From Armillaria gallica (taxonomy: Eukaryota; Basidiomycota; Agaricomycetes; Agaricales; Physalacriaceae), in assembly GCA_037576215.1 (NCBI GenBank), contig JBANDB010000003.1:7502001-7566000 (forward strand): a stretch of 64,000 bases of DNA. The letters run 5' to 3'. Shown in pieces: positions 46,130 to 58,260 of the stretch. A program made the translations under genes and the position numbers. Within the stretch, counting starts at the first letter, position 1; every line of letters begins with the position of its first letter. Under the pieces are notes generated by a model that did no database searches, was not told the DNA's origin, and saw only the letters and a program-made list of their open reading frames with translations.

Positions 46130-46670
46130 CAAACACATTCACCGCTCCTTTACCCAGTAACCACAATGCTCCTGGACAAGTATCCTTCCCCACCAGACAA
46201 TGCCTCTCTCTTTAACTAGAATGTTGAACAGGAGCTCTGCACATGGACCATCACACACACTGTACTAAACTCTCTGCCCTCTGGTGACATTTATGTTGTT
46301 CCCATGGTAGAACCAGAGGATGAAATCATGATGGATCCACCTGACTCAGACGACACTGAAGTCCATTGGCTGAATATTATTCCAGTGCGAGAACACTGAG
46401 GTGCAATTCAATATCCTTTTGTCATTGCCACTGACCTTAACAAAAACCTATATCTTGGATGCCAGATATATCACCCTTGGTATGGTGATGGCCAAATCAC
46501 AGAGCTGCCATATGTCACAGCGAAATATATCGTTTTCAATGGCCGGTTTGTGAGCTTTGGATATCATGCAGGGCCATTCCATGCCACCTTCATAACCCAT
46601 TGCAGCACATTTGCCCTACCCCCACCACCACCAGTGCCAGCCAGCACTGCAGCCATACACACCTGGTGAA
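46130..46670 (+). pseudogene. Degraded ORF, unknown, downstream of the Gypsy relic
   Basis: A plus-strand frame with coding character: VVPMVEPEDEIMMDPPDS near 46,300, then after a TGA IATDLNKNLYLGCQIYHPWY and GYHAGPFHATFITH, ending in a PPPPPVPAS run near 46,630. No recognised domain. It may be a 3' extra ORF of the old element or an unrelated gene remnant. Confidence 0.4.
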
Positions 46671-47796
46671 GGGTGTTGTGAAGCTATCTCCACTCCACTT
46701 CACATGCTGAGCATGAAGCTGAAGTGCCAAAGGAGTTGGAACTGCTGCCAATAAATAGGGAAATGGTCAGGTGAGCAGAAATAGAACCATTCTCATCCAT
46801 TATCTATTCATACACATACTCTTCTCAAATGCCTGAAATCTCCCCATCTTCTCAAGTACACGGTGTTTCTCCACACTTCATTTTAATGTAGAATTACATA
46901 CACAATTTTCATTCCTTTCCATTTAAAGAACTTAAAATTAATTACAGGACTATTGATCAATGAGATAACTGAGAACAGTTATATTTCTTTGTTCCCCATG
47001 GATGTCAGGTCCAGTAATGGACCAGTAGAAAACTGGCAGAGTAGTGCCATGCCACATCATTTCATGTGGCAACACTTCATCTAATTAGTCCATGTGGTGA
47101 CATGTCATTGACACGTAGTTAGAATTACAGTATATAAACCCCCATGAGAAATGAATACTCAGCTTTTTACCCACTTACAGATTATAACCAAATTCTTGAG
47201 TACCTCTGAATATCTATTCAGATATCTCATGTGAGTCACAACTAAGTCACTCACATACAACACATCAACCAGAACCATCTTATCAATGCCATCACTGCCA
47301 AGAATGGCCATCAGCACTCTAACATTTCACACCATCACACCATCACATTTCTATATTGAGCTTCGAAATCAAAGCTCAATCACACATTTTACACATTGAC
47401 TACTGCTAACTACCCTGAGCATCTAATAAAAGAGCTTAATACTACTACCAATTACTCTCCATCACTAACACTTCTATCCCACATGAAGCTTCGCCAATCC
47501 CACTATAGCATTTGTGCTTCTCCCCATCGAACTAATGTCACCACACAGAATAATATCTGTGCATGGAATTCTACTAACCCCAACTTCTGCTGACAACAGG
47601 ACATGAAAAATGATGGAAATAGATGAGGAGAACCAACTAAAAGAGATATGGTCTTCACAGCACAAGGAATAATCACCAAGAAGGACCTTCCACCAGTAAA
47701 TGACATACTATTCTGAGTAAGACAACCCACAATCTAGTATTGGAAACTCACCAGATAGTACAGGAGAGATAACTACAGTTTCTTACAACAAAATGT
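46671..47796. other. AT-rich intergenic, no supported gene
   Basis: Few CpG, many stops. 47.57-47.79 kb may hold the upstream part of the pseudogene that resumes beyond LTR B2, but no motif supports it. Confidence 0.4.
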
Positions 47797-49666
47797 TGAT
47801 GAGCCTTAGACTTCCATGGCAACGGCAACACCCAAAACTCGGAGGGAGCTTAGGCAATTAACGTAGCAACACAACAATCAAGGCAATGTGTGTGCAAGTG
47901 GTTCGGTGCACCTCCATGCAGTCAATTCCTCAATAACACAAGATACACTGCGACTTTCAGTCAGCGAAGTAGTACTCTTGGTCAAGGAGTACTAATAGAT
48001 GTTGGCTGTAAGCCAGGAAGGATCTCGATAAACGAGATGGGACGGAATCTGGTATGACTTGAATACCAAGAAACCGTGATAGAAACTGCGAAAATGGTCT
48101 AGAGACCACAAAAATGGGTCTAGAAATTGTAGGGATGCTCTAGAAATCATAGCAACGTGCTAGAAATCGTTGCAACGGTCGAGAAAACGTGGGGAGGGAA
48201 TAGAAGATGTAGCAATGCGATGGAAATCGTGGGTGAGGATGAGTAATCATGTGGAAGGACTGGTAATCGTAGCAATGCTCTATAAATCGTAGCAATGAGC
48301 TAGAAATCATAGCAATGCGCTAGAAATCGTGGGGATGGACTGTAAAACGTGGGGAAGGACTAGAAACCGTTGCGATGCTCTAGTAATCGTGGGGGAGGAC
48401 TAGAAATCGTGTGGAAGGACTAGAAACCGTTGTGATGCTCTAGTAATCGTGGGGGAGGACTAGAAATCGTGGCAATGGACTAGAAGATGTCGAAATAGCC
48501 TAGTAAACGTGGCTTGGGGTGTACCTAATATTGTGAGTCGAAACAAGTAACAATAAACGTACAGAGACTGCAAGAAACTGGTAGAAATCGTAGCAACTGA
48601 GGTGCTGAGTGGGGTGCTGCGGCAATAGATGCATGGCAACTCCGAACAATGATAAAGACAAGGGTGATCCTATGGAGCTGAACTGGGCCTACACAGAGGC
48701 AATACTGAACTGGGTGATGAAAACGATGGCGATGTAGAAGGTGAAAGTGATGAAACAATCCTATGTGGTGAAAGTGAAGTGATGTTGTGGCATTAAAAGA
48801 CAAAAGCAAGTTATTGACGCAAGATTTCATGTATTGGTGCAACCAACAACGTTTAAAGAGTAAAGCAAGCAGTGGGGAATAACTTGGAGTAACCGTAGCT
48901 GACTGGTAATGCTGTAGCCTCGTCAACTGGGTAAGAACTAGCTCTAAAAATGCGGTATCTACCTAGTTTTTATACTACAAGTACGATTTTATAAATAGAA
49001 TATTCTTCGGAGCCTTAGTAAGGCTGTAAGTCCTTGGCTTTTGTAATAGCCATAGTAAACATATGGTATCTGTGGTTCTAAAGTAACAGCAAGTCCTCGA
49101 TGTTGCCATGTATGGATGCAAACCGTGTGGTTTTATTGAGCGATGAGCGGATCATAAGGTGCTGTGTAGCTGCGGATTATTGAGCTGCAGTTGCCGTGCT
49201 GAGGTGTATGCGTGGGGCAACAATAATTCAAAGTCTTGGCACTGTAACAGCCTTAGTAAACGTGGTCTGTAGTTGCCGTAGCTGTAATTATCGTAGCTGG
49301 GAGGGTACTCGCATCAATCACGTCATTTCATTAAATGATTGATGGGCACATCAACTAGTGCTTCTGAGTGATATAGCAACCCTGTTTTAGGATGATTGTC
49401 AATCAAAGGTGCCTTGCCATGATGGGATACGGTAATTGTGATGCGAGGCAAGCTGGGAAGGATAACGGAGTGCGTGAGAAGTGGATGTCATGGTTTTAGG
49501 ACTGGATCTGAATGTTTGTGGCTTATACTGTGAAAATCCATGGTATTATTGTGTGTTGGCAGTATTATAGAGTGTGTGAGGGTTATAATGGCGTCGTTTC
49601 GAAGGTATTGGGTGATGAATGGATAAATCCACGAATTCTGAGCATACAGAGCCTGGAGGCTCATCA
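47797..49666 (-). mobile_element. Solo LTR B2 (1,870 bp)
   Basis: TGATGAGCC...GGCTCATCA with a perfect 4-bp target duplication ATGT (47,793-47,796 and 49,667-49,670), so it is a solo LTR and not the partner of B1. Near-identical to B1 outside the array. TATAAAAACTAGG near 48,970 gives minus orientation. It is CpG-containing in a CpG-poor neighbourhood, consistent with recent arrival. Confidence 0.9.
48079..48519. repeat. 20-bp minisatellite in LTR B2, 22 units
   Basis: Same unit as in B1 (CTAGAAATCGTNGNNATGNT). Five extra units relative to B1, including a duplicated CTAGAAACCGTTG / CTAGTAATCGTGGGGGAGGA pair, point to tandem gain or loss after the two LTRs separated. Confidence 0.9.
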
Positions 49667-50570
49667 ATGTCCAACTGACAGGATTGGGATGTCAGGCATT
49701 CAAAGACACAACAGACACCATTCTCAAAGCGCAACTAGTTTTCAAGAGACAGTTTGCAGAGGGTATATTTCAGAAATAAACACCAGACAATACCAATGAC
49801 ACCATAGGCATCAATATAAGCAATTGCTACCTGGAAAGCCAAAGGTTCTTACCCCAGGAAGAAGCAGCATTTGAGAAAGGAGTCGACCCTAAGGGTATTC
49901 TGGTGATGGCATGCACAAAGAGAAACCTGATCCACATGGAGGATAACAAGGTTAGGTTTTTCTCTAGCAGCATCAACAAGGAGGGTGAAAGAAGGTGAGT
50001 CTAATCCAAGCTATATTCCGATGACTTACATGATATACAGATTTGAAGTGGCCGAACCACAGATTTTCTGACCAGGCAACATCATAGCGATTCAACTGTT
50101 GATTATTGTGGTTGCTATGAAGAATGGACAAAAGAAATTGAAGTTGAAGCTGCGATCAGTAGCTCTCATAGATGAAGGGTTCACCAAGGTGTGACACCAT
50201 GTAATTCATTCACATGCAGATGCTGACAAAAGTGTACAGGAGAGAGAACAAATGATGCATAACAAAAGCATGAAAGAGAAAGCAGAAGAAAGGGAATGGA
50301 CAAATGAGTGAGAAACTCTGGCAATTAGATCACTGAAGTGGAAAGTCGGTTACTGAAAGAGAATGATATATTAGTTACATGCTGCTCAAAATCCATTGTA
50401 GTGAATACAATAGTGTCACATACAAAAACTCAAAATGCACAAGAAAGACAGCTGAATAGGCAGAATAAAAAGAATGCAGCTCAAGGGGCAGCAATGCTCA
50501 AAATAAGGGAAACACCAAAACAAATGAGATGCCAGACCATGCCAAACAATACAGCAGAAGTGAGCTGAGC
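49667..50570 (+). pseudogene. Degraded multi-exon gene, hypothetical fungal family
   Basis: Plus-strand coding pieces: DTTDTILKAQLVFKRQFAEG, then after a TAA, SNCYLESQRFLPQEEAAFEK, KGILVMACTKRNLIHMED. A GTGAGT donor near 49,996 is followed by FEVAEPQIF, VVAMKNGQKKLKLKLRSVAL and a Lys/Glu-rich coil (MKEKAEERE). The pattern resembles a hypothetical protein repeated in mushroom genomes; this is recollection, not a search. Several in-frame stops show it is dead. Cut upstream by LTR B2. Confidence 0.5.
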
Positions 50571-51769
50571 AAAGATAATGTGTACATGGGGAAACCTCAG
50601 AAATAATGAAAATACACTGCCACTGAAACCCTAAGGACTGCATAAGACTGAGACCTGTATACACAGGACTCAGAATCAGGAACACAATGAATTTGTATCC
50701 CAGCACATGGCATGCCATGGCAAGGCTGTGAACCTTGTGCCAGTACCAATACCAATTCCTGTAGCAGTGGTTTTATGCCAGTCCCTTTACTTGCTATTTT
50801 TCGTAGAGCCTGCACTGCAGTTAGTTTATCCTCCACTGCTGGTACTGGGCTTTGGCTTCTGAGCAGCTCCTCCATTTCTGCTGGTTTACTGATCAATCCA
50901 CTGGGTTGCTACGGCCAGTTAACTGCCATGCCATCCCATGCCAAGCAGTTAACTGCCACTTCCTAATTGAGAATGCAGGTTGGTTAGCTTCTACCAGACT
51001 CAATTTGCACTTTTGTGCTATGGTATTCAGTAATTTACATCTAATGCATGGTTATGATATTTGAGAGGTTTGTCCATTCAACTTTGTCTACTCGCTGGTG
51101 AGAAATTAGATATCGGCAAGAGGGTGGTGTGGCTAAAATCCAGCATATAGGGTAGGGGGGAGGGGTCTGAGCCTTAAACGTGAAACTGACATGCCTTATT
51201 TAGTACTATTAAGACATTGCTGGAGGTCTGATTTATATTTATTTCAACTGTTTCATATAAATATACATTTCTTCATACTTAAATACTCTTCTTAGACAGG
51301 TTCCTAGCAAAGGTGAAGTAGGGCAGCTAACTGGCAATGCTTAGCAATTAATCAGCACAAGTTGGTACCTTCTTGTTAGCTTAGATTGCATTACTAATCA
51401 GTCCCAATATGAGTATATTATTACTGTAAATGGCAGGAGAGAGGGGGAGGGGGGCTCAGCCTGACCTTAAACATGAAAAAGTACATCATGTGCACAATTT
51501 TTGGGTGCCGGCAACCCTCAGTTCTGAACCGTGAGCTGAATAAGCACCTTTTTGGGCCTTCCAGCAGCAAATCCCTTCCACATTTGTCCATGACCATCCA
51601 TACTCTTCATTTGAGACCCGTACAGTGTATGTGATGCATGCCTCCATTAAATAATGTTATAAGGAATCCTAATTATGGCAGTAATCTTCTCCTTTTGTTA
51701 ATATACATGGCATCCTTGCAATCATTGTGTCTCTCTCATAGCCTGGAGAACAAGGCTGCTATACTTATT
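50571..51769. other. AT-rich intergenic, no supported gene
   Basis: CpG-poor sequence with short open frames on both strands and two similar GGGGGGAGGGG-type runs near 51,155 and 51,438, each followed by CTTAAACRTGAAA. These look like fragments of a dispersed repeat. Confidence 0.4.
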
Positions 51770-52146
51770 CACTGCTGGGGCCGATGCATTTTCCGATCAG
51801 AAAAATAAGACCTCAAAATGTTGCGACATTTCATTTGGTCTTCTAAAGGTAAAAACAAGTTTAGAAAAACAAGTTGAAAAGTGGGATCATTTATGTACTC
51901 TTTTAAGATCAGAAAATGAGCTCGAAAAACAAAATGTAAAACATGTTTCCCACAGTCAAAACAAAAGAAACTGCTTTTCATTTGTAGAAAAGTAGCTATT
52001 TTTGGCACCCAAAAGGAGTGCTAAAAAGGACAAGTTTTTCATTGAGTTTTCCTTATCCCGTTTTTGCGGCATACAGAGGTAATGAAAAGTCACAACATTT
52101 TTAGATTACCTTTTTCCATCCTGAAAAGGAACTGACCCCAGCAGTG
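51770..52146. mobile_element. MITE with CACTG ends and 3-bp target duplication
   Basis: 377 bp, CACTGCTGGGG...CCCCAGCAGTG, flanked by ATT on both sides. Arms show diverged inverted similarity (AAAATGTTGYGAC in both). Same terminal motif as 45,302-45,922 but a different, shorter interior. Confidence 0.85.
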
Positions 52147-52831
52147 ATTGTCATATTTCCTTGATCTCACTGTCCTAAAGTGTTGATATATTAAATCCCA
52201 CTCATTTACACCTTAAATGATATGTTTGGTAACAATTAAACACCTTCAACCGTGACAAAATTGGTACCATGTAACTGTTTGTACATATTTGTATCCTGAA
52301 GTTATGCACCTTGTATAGGCTTCCACAGAGTCAAAGCAGCTCTAAAAAACACAGGAGATGCCTTTCCTAGCTAAAATACATGTATTTTTCGAGACAAAAG
52401 TGAAATTTTCATTCTGCAATCATGACAAACTTCACCAAAATCCAGAAACAGGCCATATATACCTTCTAATACATAATAATACTATAATGATAGGGTGCAT
52501 GTATTGTAATATTGCCTGTAATCACAGTTCAAGGTAATTTATTACAATCACTATGATTCACATGAAGGGCTCAATGCTGGGCTGCTGCCCACTCACCACA
52601 CATTCATTTTAGCTCAGTGTGCTGCTTTCCTTTTTGGCTGGCTGCTTTTTTTTTTTTTTTTGGTTCCTGTAGGTTCCCCACAGAATTCTGGCTTGTCCAA
52701 TATTTTGCATTCTATTTATATTCCATTCTGATCAGGAACCTTCAGTACAGTATTCCATACCACAGCATATAGCACATATGTGGTGTAATAGGCATGACTC
52801 TTCTTTCTCTGATGGCACTTGTACACTCGTT
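52147..52831. other. AT-rich intergenic, no supported gene
   Basis: CpG-poor; contains a T homopolymer of about 17 nt near 52,646. Confidence 0.4.
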
Positions 52832-54211
52832 GATACGTCATCTACACGTTTACACCTAGATTTACACCTAGATTTTGCGATTTTATAATAATACTATTGC
52901 ATATCTATCTTACATTAGTGATACTTAGAGGACTATAGCTGAGGCTTTGAGCTGATAGTTAGACTAGTATGTGACTAGTAGAGCCAGGACTTAGATGTGA
53001 TACCACTAGTGGGTTAAATCTACCAGCCAGCCATACTAGTGACTTGAATGCTAACAGGGCTAAGTAAATACAGCCACTAGTGGACAAGTAATGTGACTAG
53101 CACACCAAACAAGAAGCAAAGGACATAAATCTCATGAAGTTCAGCCACTAGCAGATCGATCTGGGCATAAACGCCTAAGTCAGGATTAACTAGTCATGCA
53201 GCAATCTCAAAACAGGACTTAGAAATGAATTTAGCAACAGATTAACCTTGTGACAGATCTGACTAGTGCGATACAGATCCATTACGATCAGCACTAGTAT
53301 AGCTGAGCTGCACCTTCAATCATGATTGACAGCTGTTACAGGCATGCTTGCCTGGCTAGTCATTCATCCTTGACACTAGTGGAGCATTACTTGGTGAAGG
53401 ATGTGGAATATCATCACTAGCAGTGCTCCTAGGCCCACTAGTTAGCAGGTGACCATTTCTAGACCAACTATTGCATAATTATTCACCATTATTCATGACT
53501 AGCCAAGAAATCTTTATCAATAATACCCCTCTAGTCAGTTATTTATATCTTGATCATACCTTGTTTGTCAGTATATAAGTAGTAGAATAGGTGCACACAT
53601 GGCTTAGGCAAGCCATCCCCGCAATTGTGACCTACTAGTCAGTATCTAGTGCCCCAATTAAAGGCTTTTGTGCTTAACCTCGACAAAGCAGCTGCTAGTC
53701 GCTAAGTTACCCATAGCATTAAGTGAATAGAAGTGTCTTAGAGCAATCTTTTGTGTTCTGCAAAGGCCAAGAGTGTTTTAAAGTTAGTTCAAGCAAGTTT
53801 TCAAAGTTTAAAATATTATTCTTAGGCCAAGAGCGCCACTAGTCTGCCTAGAAAGCGACTAGTCAAGTGTTCATTCACTTGTAAGACATTATAGGGCGAG
53901 AGAGCCACTAGTTCAAAGCAGTCCCAGTCAGAGCAAGCACAGTAGCTCAAGTCGAGTCACTATCCATCCAATTGTGTCTTACCAAACCCACTAGTGCGAG
54001 TAGTACACTTGTATAGCTCACTAGTAACAAAATAAAACATCTTTAAACAGCTTTCCTTGATTATTGAAGTCTGCAGAGTGCTTCTATTGTATTCAAAACA
54101 CCTGAATTCAATATATTGGTGATAAGTATAGAGTTGGTGATTGGTTTAGTGTTGTTGGTGTTCATTGCCAGCCTCTAGTCCATTTGCCACTTGCCGTTAC
54201 TGAGCACATCA
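52832..54211 (+). mobile_element. Solo LTR E2 (1,380 bp), older copy
   Basis: GATACGTCATC...GAGCACATCA, flanked by TCGTT (52,827-52,831) and CTGTT (54,212-54,216), each one C/T transition from CCGTT. TATATAAG near 53,573. Compared with E1, many CpG sites read TpG or CpA (for example GTGCGGCTC in E1 is CATGGCTT here). CTAG motifs are largely kept. Confidence 0.85.
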
Positions 54212-57200
54212 CTGTTATTGAAAATGGGGGTATAGATCCCATGGTAGTCATATGGTTGGTGGAGGGAGCAATATGAGACAAGAATAGGGATTGGGCATCA
54301 TTGTCATCAGCGGTGATGACAATGTTGGGTATATATAAAAATGGGCCTAATATTCATGATCCCCTGTATCAATAATGGAGGATGCACCAAGGAGGAAGGG
54401 ATTTTGAGGCTGAGGGGCACAGTAGAGGTCAATGTTGGATTTGGGCAGAGGTTACAGCAGCGGGGTTGTCGGTGCTTGAGTAGTGGTCATCTTGGTGTCG
54501 TTCAATGTGTTCATGAGAGGGTATTCAAGGCCCAAAGGACCATTGGTGTCGCTGCGACCATTGGATGTCAGTGCCCCAGTCTTCACCCCGCCCTCTTAAA
54601 CACTTCCCTCCTATTGTGCATTTCACCATCTTTCTCCCTGCATCACAAGCTTTGCCCCACCCTGTACCCTACATCTGCATCATCCCTAGACCATCCTCTT
54701 GTTTCCCATCATCATCGTTGGCCTGTTCATCATCATCATCGCCCCCACTGCTAAACATTCACTTCCGCCCTGTCCTGTGCTCACAGATGGCACACAATGT
54801 TGAATCCTCAATGGTGTCCATGGTCATTGTGGTGTGGGGATCCACCAAGCACAGGCGATTGGCCCCAATGTCGCTGTGGGGGATGCTGGATAGGAAATGG
54901 GGGGGATGGCACTGCTTGAGGGAGGGAAATGGCAAGCAGAGTGTCGTTGTTGTCTGCCTAGTTGATGACCGTGCCTAAGGAGGCATTGTGTGAACATTGC
55001 ACAGAGTGCTGCCTCATGTGAGGGCTTATGCATAAATTGGGGCTGATAATATGGCTGCTATCTGGGGCTCTTGGGGCCTCCAGATACACCGAAAAGACCT
55101 GAAAAAGATGTATTAGTATAGAAGAGAAATATAATGTACTATGCAGTCATGAAGATGAAAGAAATTGAGAAAGAACCAGCAAGAGGGCAGGGACCGAAGG
55201 AAAGGAATGATGAAGCAGAGTGAAACAGCTGATAAACAAAAGTAGTGAATAGTTCCCAGGATTTTGATGAATGATGCTATTATTCCCATGGGACTTTCTC
55301 ATACTGGGAGGCTGTGCTTGCTCGGCAATCACTGAATAGGATCATTCCCACAGGTTAATCTCATATAATGACTGAGGTACCTATATATACATATAGGACT
55401 TGGAATTAGATGTAGGACAGGCATTGAACCTATTATATTTTAGCCTATGGGATATATCATGCATGTGCTGCACCTCTTGCAGCCTCCTCACTGGTTCTGG
55501 AATTCAATTTCAGCCCAATGGAAAATTGCATTGCAGCATATGTGTATAAATCAAGTAAATTTCTACTGTGAGGGACAATATTTCCTTTAGAACAATAGTA
55601 AAATCTCCCTTTAGCTATGAAATAGACGAGTCATAGTCTCTCATAGACAGATAGATGATACATACCTGATGATGGAGGGAGGCACTGCATGATGGCTTCA
55701 ATAAAAAAGGCTTAAATATCAAGTTTGAAAGATATTTATTTTTATCATATTTGAGTCTAATATAGGTAAAAGCTTTTTCTAGTATCTTTTCTATATCTGT
55801 GAAAATTGCCTCAAAACTGCATAAAATCTCAAATATTGAGAAGATATTTAACTTATTTCTCCAATATATTAAGCAAGAAAATGACTGAAAATAAATATTG
55901 TTCAGATTTAATATTCAAGGCTCAATTATTGAGACCATCATGCAGTGAGGGACGGCATGTATGTAGTCTGTTTTTTTCCCAGGGGGTCTTGTATAACCAT
56001 CGGTTCTGTTACATAAAACTATCACATGCTCAAGGAACACGTTCATTTATCCTTCCATCTTGACATGATTTTGCCCTCATTCCTCTGCTATTGACATGCT
56101 GTACTACTCATAAAATACTGATATTGAATGCTATGTTCTAAAAATGCCCCACAAGCAAATATTTTGAGCCACATTTCCTCAAAACTCCAGTATCCATGCT
56201 ATTTGCTTGCTAGCCCATCTAATGCAGAGCGAAATTCATTTTTGATATTGGATGGGGTGCCTGAAGACCTTCACATAACTTTCAAGAAAAGGTTGAGGCC
56301 ACAGTATGACAAAGACATGAGAGTAGCAGAAATATGAATGGCATGACGATGCAACATGCAGTAGTAGCCCTTGAGGTGGTGGGAAAGTCCTTCCAAAAGT
56401 GGCTGCTGATGTAACAGGGCTGATGGTCATAGCAAGGGGGGTGCGGTTAAAACAGGACTAGACAAGTCAACAATTCAGTAAATGTTGAGTATGAGACTAG
56501 TCTACAAAAATACCTTGTACATAGGTAGTCTTAAATGATAAGGGTTTGCTTTACCTCGAAAGGAAAAGTGTAAGTTGTTAATAAGCTGCAAGGGAGTTCC
56601 AAAAAGTAAATAAATACATAGGGTCAATTAAATTTTTTCAGGCTTTCGCTCAAGGGGGTACTAAAAATAATATAAATTACAGTGGGTCAAATAAAAAATT
56701 TCACCCATGGCCAGTGACCCTCCCTCCCTGTCACATGACACTTCCCAGTGCTACAGGCTTCGCACGGCCCCAAAATTTGTCAGAGGTTCTTTTTATAGTT
56801 ATTTACTATATCCTAAATAACAATTTGGCCAGAAGAATGACTATCTTTGTATTGCTTTTGAGCTCAAAAGTTCATGATGTAAGGATAATGACTCAGTGTG
56901 GCTATGCACCCAAAATCTTCGAACTCTCTAGGGACTTGGAGTTAGAGCATGAAATTTTTTGTAGAGTCTATTGGATGCTCAAATATGTATCCTGACTCTC
57001 TTCAGAAACTTTCCCTACCTTGAGGCTCTCAGAATCGGGTACACCCTCCAGTTACTAAAGTAACCAGGGTGACCCCATATACCGGGTTGACATCCTGGCA
57101 CCCCCTTGCTTTCGCTGGACCCTCCCTTCCTGTCACATGACTGTTATGATATCATGCATACCATATTGGGTATGCCAGGGCAGCCGGACTCGGACTTAGC

Positions 57201-57879
57201 CGATAAATCTGCAATCTTAGCCTGTGTTCCTCTTCACTGTGGGTTTTGCACTGTTCATCAGATGCCAACTTGTGGTGTGGCTCAGCTTATTATGTATCAT
57301 TAGCTGGTTATAGGTGTATTGGTCACATTGACTAAGAGAGTGAACATTGAGGCAAAATAAAGATGCAAAGATCTTTTTATATCAAGTTACAAAGGAAACT
57401 TTCAAAAATTTGAGGGGTCATATAAATTTTTTCGTGACCAGCGCTTGACCCTCCCTCCCTACCCAGTGGTCCGGGCCGACATTCCGGTACACCCTTGATA
57501 AGCTGATTAACCTCGCAGGTTCAGCACATGTTCAAGATCACTCATAAGTAATGCGTAGAACAGTTAATTGGTAAAAGTTGTGTTACATTTGCTGTAGTAA
57601 TAACTATATACTTTCGTGGCTACTGCGGATGACAATCTTCTAGTAAGTATGTAGTCGACTCAGTATGAGTTGTACGACTGTGGCCACAATATTGTAGCTA
57701 AAAGGAATTAACACCGTAAGCATCGTAATGTCGTGAGATAGGAATGAATTTAGCATATATTGTCGTAGTGTCGTTGGAGGGAAAGGAAGGCCGTAGGGTG
57801 ATGAAAGGAATACCATGACAGTAAATGCCATGGCTGGAAAGGCCGGAGCAGCCGTATATGGTATGAGAACCGCTGACTA
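54212..57879. other. AT-rich, CpG-poor intergenic with short dispersed repeats
   Basis: No gene could be supported. A GACCCTCCCTYCCT motif occurs near 56,717, 57,118 and 57,448; the first two continue GTCACATGAC. A GTTGACATCCTGGCACCCC / GCCGACATTCCGGTACACCC pair lies near 57,086 and 57,475. These may be remnants of one small repeated element. Frames in 54.3-55.0 kb are low-complexity (His/Ser/Pro). Confidence 0.45.
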
Positions 57880-58260
57880 ACCTTTCTTTTTTTCTTAAGT
57901 CTTTTTCGTTCGGATTTGGATGGGGATACCCAGCATAATGAACGGAAAACCTTTCCGCTGGAGCCTCTGCTACTGTGAGTCGGGGGTCCAAGGGGAACGT
58001 ATCTATGAGATATTGAATGGGACATCTTGCCAGTGCAGAACTCGCGTACCCTTGTCTTGACATCGAAGGACTGACCAACATTCAGTACGAGGAAAACCAA
58101 AAAAGCGATCAAACCGTGAACCTGGATGTACCTCCACTGTGAAAGAGACTGTGAGCACTGAGACGCAGATAGTAAATAGGATGGTACGTACCATACAGAC
58201 GTAGAGATGGCTCGGAGGTGCTGGAAAATGCTGAATCGCATGTCTGCAGTGTGTTCGGTG
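57880..58260 (-). CDS. Possible short spliced gene, unknown function (copy 2)
   Basis: Counterpart of the locus at 2.7-3.1 kb. A TATAAAAGG box (about 58,322) precedes ATG at about 58,244, then GTACGT...CACAG and GTACGCGAG...CATAG introns. Exon 1 differs from copy 1 by a few substitutions. The direct exon 1-2 join again gives a stop after about 25 codons. A longer minus-strand frame here ends in a KSERKRLKKKRKVS basic tail that copy 1 lacks. Real product uncertain. Confidence 0.35.

Noticed and set aside
40120..49666. LTRs B1 and B2 as the two LTRs of a single element
   Set aside because: They share orientation and near-identity, but B2 has its own perfect ATGT duplication on both sides and B1 splits element C2 coding sequence, so they are independent solo LTRs.
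54341..54978. Two overlapping 137-codon frames
   Set aside because: Low-complexity His/Ser/Pro composition in a decayed AT-rich region, overlapping each other in different frames, with no motif.
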